A stretch of 46,039 nt of DNA from Moraxellaceae bacterium (GTDB lineage: Bacteria; Pseudomonadota; Gammaproteobacteria; Pseudomonadales; Moraxellaceae), in assembly GCA_003543245.1 (NCBI GenBank), contig DPJB01000028.1, positions 4,130-50,168 of the forward strand. Reading direction: 5' to 3'. The notes below the pieces were generated by a model, which had not been told where the DNA came from, did no database searches, and saw only the letters and a program-made list of their open reading frames with translations. The position numbers were made by a program, and so were the translations under genes. Shown here one piece after another: positions 43,941-46,039 of this stretch (position 1 is the first letter of the stretch; each line of letters starts with the position of its first letter).

Positions 43941-44873
43941 ATGAATATCAAGCCAAGGATTCTGCTGGTGGATGACGAGGAGCGCATCCTGCGCTCGCTG
44001 GGGCTGCTGCTGCGCATGCAGTATCAGGTGTTTGCCACGAGTGACGGTTACGAGGCGCTGGAAATCCTCAAGCGGGAAAAGATTCATGTACTGATTTCGG
44101 ATCAGCGCATGCCCATCATGACGGGCAGTGAGCTGTTGCGTCATGCGCGCGACATTGCACCTGACACCATTCGTATCCTGCTGACCGGCTATGCAGATGC
44201 CGATGCGGCACTGGAATCGGTCAACGAGGGTGAAATTTTTCGCTACATTACCAAGCCATGGGGCCCGAAGGAGTTGCGCGATACGGTAGCGCAGGCGGCA
44301 GAAATCGGTGTGCGTCTTGAGTGTGCCGATGCCAGGCCGGCCGTTCCGGTCGTGCAGGCGGCGGACAGACTGGTATGCATGGTTCTGGATCGGGACGAGT
44401 CTACCTGGCAGGCTGTACAGGAGGCTCTGGGTGCACGCCATGAAGTCATCTGGCGACAGTCCGTTCAGGGAGCCCTGCAAGTGCTGGCCACAAAATCGGT
44501 AGCCATCATGGTGACAGAACTGAGTCTGGGGGATGAGGACCTGTCTGCGATGATCAAGACCCTCAAGCAGGAGCGTCCGGAGATGCTCACGGTCATCCTG
44601 ACCTGCTTCAAGGATACGTCACGACTGGTCGACCTGATCAATCAGGCCCAGGTGTTTCGCTATCTGCCCAAGCCGGTGCGCAAGGGGCTGCTCAACAAGA
44701 GTCTGGAGTCGACCATTGCCCGTTATCTGTCGATAACGGCAAGTCCACTGCAGCTGACCACGCAAGTCGTGGAAAAAACCCGTGATGAGGCCGAGCAGCA
44801 GGTGTCAGAAAAGATTTCCGGTTATCTGGCCCGGCTGCGCGGCAAGACGATTTTTGCCGGTAGCACCGCCTGA
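43941..44873 (+). CDS. Response regulator with one normal and one Asp-to-Glu receiver
   Basis: The 310-residue protein consists of two receiver domains and a short helical tail, with no DNA-binding or enzymatic output. The first receiver (about 5-120) has Asp11, Asp12, phosphoacceptor Asp54 (ISDQRMP), Thr82 and Lys105 (YITKPW). The second (about 143-262) keeps Asp150, Asp152, Thr221 and Lys244 (YLPKPV), but Glu193 stands where the phosphoacceptor Asp should be. A coiled-coil-like end follows. GGAG precedes the ATG. It probably acts through protein contacts or as a phosphate sink for the adjacent kinase. Confidence 0.9.
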   Translation: MNIKPRILLVDDEERILRSLGLLLRMQYQVFATSDGYEALEILKREKIHVLISDQRMPIMTGSELLRHARDIAPDTIRILLTGYADADAALESVNEGEIFRYITKPWGPKELRDTVAQAAEIGVRLECADARPAVPVVQAADRLVCMVLDRDESTWQAVQEALGARHEVIWRQSVQGALQVLATKSVAIMVTELSLGDEDLSAMIKTLKQERPEMLTVILTCFKDTSRLVDLINQAQVFRYLPKPVRKGLLNKSLESTIARYLSITASPLQLTTQVVEKTRDEAEQQVSEKISGYLARLRGKTIFAGSTA

Positions 44874-44886
44874 GTCACACCCTGTG

Positions 44887-45516
44887 CTAGTCCTTTTTCT
44901 CGGCAAACCAGCCGAGAAACGGGCGCTTCTTGTCTTTTGCCTCAGGGGGCAGGCGCAGCACGACAGTACGTGACAGCTGGTCATGCCATGCCAGCCCGCG
45001 GCCATTCCAGAGCATCCAGGCATAGTTACCTAAAAAGCCCAGCGTCATGCTGAGCAGGACAGCCGTTGGGCGGCCTGTTACCAGTTGGCCGAGCAGGCCG
45101 AAAACAAGCGGGAGCATGCAGGCGCTGGCGCAGCGGGTGATGGCATCACTCCAGCGCAACAGGTTGCCGTCGGCACGGAGCACCTTGAGTCGCCATGTCT
45201 GCATCCCCAGCGTCTGGCCGGCACGTGTCCAGAAATAGCCGTAGAACAGCCAGGTAATCACTACCATGGCAGGGAACAGTACAAGCTGGCGAAATGCTTC
45301 GGGCGTCACGGTCAGCTGGTGTTGCTGGGCGGCCTGGTCCGGTGTGGCCAGCGGCACCAGCAGTGCACTGGTGATCATCCAGAGTGCCAGCAGGAGCAAA
45401 CCGTCATAAATGATGCAATACAGGCGCACAAGAATGCCGGCCAGCTCTGGTCTGGTTTCTGTGGCTGGTGCCGGGGCGACTGGAGATTTTGGGGTCTTGC
45501 GGGATTTCTTTGGCAT
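44887..45516 (-). CDS. RDD-family membrane protein
   Basis: The 209-residue protein has a basic Pro-rich N-terminus and about four membrane helices. RDD-family marks are RLYCIIYDGLLLL in the first helix, AGQTLGMQTWRLKVLRADG in the middle, and the late WHDQLSRTVVLRL. Transport or membrane-organising roles have been suggested for the family; none is certain. As I recall, an RDD gene stands right beside lptG in Pseudomonas, whereas here about 4.6 kb of signalling genes lie between. It faces the response-regulator gene tail to tail, 13 bases apart. Confidence 0.85.
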   Translation of the reverse strand: MPKKSRKTPKSPVAPAPATETRPELAGILVRLYCIIYDGLLLLALWMITSALLVPLATPDQAAQQHQLTVTPEAFRQLVLFPAMVVITWLFYGYFWTRAGQTLGMQTWRLKVLRADGNLLRWSDAITRCASACMLPLVFGLLGQLVTGRPTAVLLSMTLGFLGNYAWMLWNGRGLAWHDQLSRTVVLRLPPEAKDKKRPFLGWFAEKKD

Positions 45517-45842
45517 AAGCCATGCCCTGAATGCATCGCGTGGACGCTTTGGCCTTCCGGTGGTGCGAGAGTCGGAATCTCATACCACTCATAACTAATT
45601 GAAATATATGGGAAATATCAATTCGTAAATGACGAGTTACTCACGCGCTTTTGGGCAGTGAAAACAGGGGAGTTGGCCGGGAGGTTGGAAGTTTCGGGCA
45701 TCCAGAAATGATGTCATTCATCGGATTTCCTTAATTGCATTCTATCAAAGAGAGTGGACGATGACATCTGGTCTGCGTGTCCATAATTCACCTGTTCCTT
45801 GATGGCAGCTTACCGGATTCAGTGAGCAACCCAGACAGACAC
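45517..45842. other. Gene-poor, AT-richer spacer with a hairpin
   Basis: No gene is supported in this stretch. It holds the upstream region of the RDD gene, a hairpin at 45561-45587 (TGGTGCGAGA pairing with TCTCATACCA, one mismatch and one G-T, 7-base loop), a GAAATAT direct repeat near 45600, and a very short minus-strand frame of about 27 codons with a good ribosome site that I do not trust as a gene. Base composition is visibly more AT-rich than the core genes, and the stretch ends in mobile-element remnants. Confidence 0.5.
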
Positions 45843-45845
45843 TGA

Positions 45846-45980
45846 CCCTGCAACGGGTACTTCCTCCTGCAATTCAGGCCGCAGCAAAAAGAAGGCTTGA
45901 TAAGCCTGATCACGGGCAAGGAGCTGGACGAAGAGACAGGGCTGTATTACTTCGGGGCGCGGTATTATGACCCCGACGTC
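45846..45980 (+). pseudogene. RHS-repeat core remnant
   Basis: This frame reads through the conserved RHS/YD-repeat core signature TGKELDEETGLYYFGARYYDP near its end. Upstream it runs about 23 codons to a stop at 45843 without the expected YD repeats. Downstream, after DP-D, the RHS match stops at GACGTC and the sequence turns into transposase DNA on the opposite strand. Only some 45 codons remain of a gene family normally thousands of bases long, so this is a broken fragment of a toxin or cell-contact protein. Confidence 0.8.
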
Positions 45981-46039
45981 CTCCCGCTATTGCTCAATCA
46001 CCACCTTCGCGTGTGGCAGGCTGGTGAACCAGTGCTCGT
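45978..46039 (-). mobile_element. IS3-family transposase OrfB remnant (partial)
   Basis: Read on the minus strand from the window edge, the frame gives EHWFTSLPHAKVVIEQ, a stop, then RED. This matches the C-terminal integrase-core region of IS3-family OrfB proteins, where EAW or EQW-R-x-x-YNE follows. The TAG at 45987-45989 replaces the expected Trp codon TGG, and homology ends at the GACGTC junction, before the usual YNExRPH block. The copy is therefore dead, at least at this end; the rest lies outside the window. Confidence 0.75.

Noticed and set aside
44897..44918. Hairpin TTCTCGGC/GCCGAGAA between the response-regulator and RDD genes as a terminator
   Set aside because: It lies in RDD coding sequence and has no T-run in the proper direction on either strand.
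45651..45733. Minus-strand frame of about 27 codons with a good ribosome site
   Set aside because: It is very short, lies in degraded AT-rich DNA and has no recognisable features; it may be part of a dispersed repeat.

Overview
The window reads as a chromosomal segment of a gammaproteobacterium, probably of the Pseudomonadales or a near relative. The evidence is gene order: rnpB next to mraZ; lpxC-dciA-M23 peptidase-secA-argJ-mutT/thiE; yacG-coaE-pilD-pilC-pilB-pilA with a tRNA-Thr; and valS-holC-pepA beside lptF-lptG. MurE carries the DNPR motif of meso-diaminopimelate enzymes and lpxC/lptFG are present, so the envelope is Gram-negative. I cannot name the genus.

Region 1 (1-18411) holds the 3' end of RNase P RNA and then a complete dcw cluster: mraZ, rsmH, ftsL, ftsI, murE, murF, mraY, murD, ftsW, murG, murC, ddl, ftsQ, ftsA, ftsZ and lpxC. 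Most junctions are ATGA overlaps or gaps of a few bases. murB is not in the cluster. A sigma70-like promoter followed by four decamer repeats precedes mraZ and probably forms its autoregulatory operator. A strong hairpin closes the cluster after ftsZ, and lpxC has its own promoter candidate.

Region 2 (18451-25307) has dciA (helicase loader) divergent from a membrane-anchored LytM peptidase, then secA, argJ and a Nudix-TenI fusion protein. Region 3 (25309-30953) lies on the minus strand: yacG, coaE, pilD, pilC, pilB, and separately pilA with a very good sigma54 promoter. Region 4 (30954-37939) has a plus-strand tRNA-Thr(CGU), then, on the minus strand, a Wzy_C/PglL-like membrane ligase that may glycosylate the pilin, valS, an unnamed conserved protein, holC and pepA.

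Region 5 (38073-45516) starts with lptF-lptG. Between lptG and the RDD-family gene, which I recall as neighbours in Pseudomonas, sits a signalling block. It contains a PP2C phosphatase, a small tail-anchored protein, an alpha/beta-hydrolase-like protein, a soluble CBS-histidine kinase, and a response regulator made of one normal and one Asp-to-Glu receiver with no output domain. This is the best candidate here for an undescribed system. Region 6 (45517-46039) is gene-poor and AT-richer. It ends in an RHS core remnant joined directly to an IS3-family transposase remnant on the other strand, so the window ends in a mobile-element scar.
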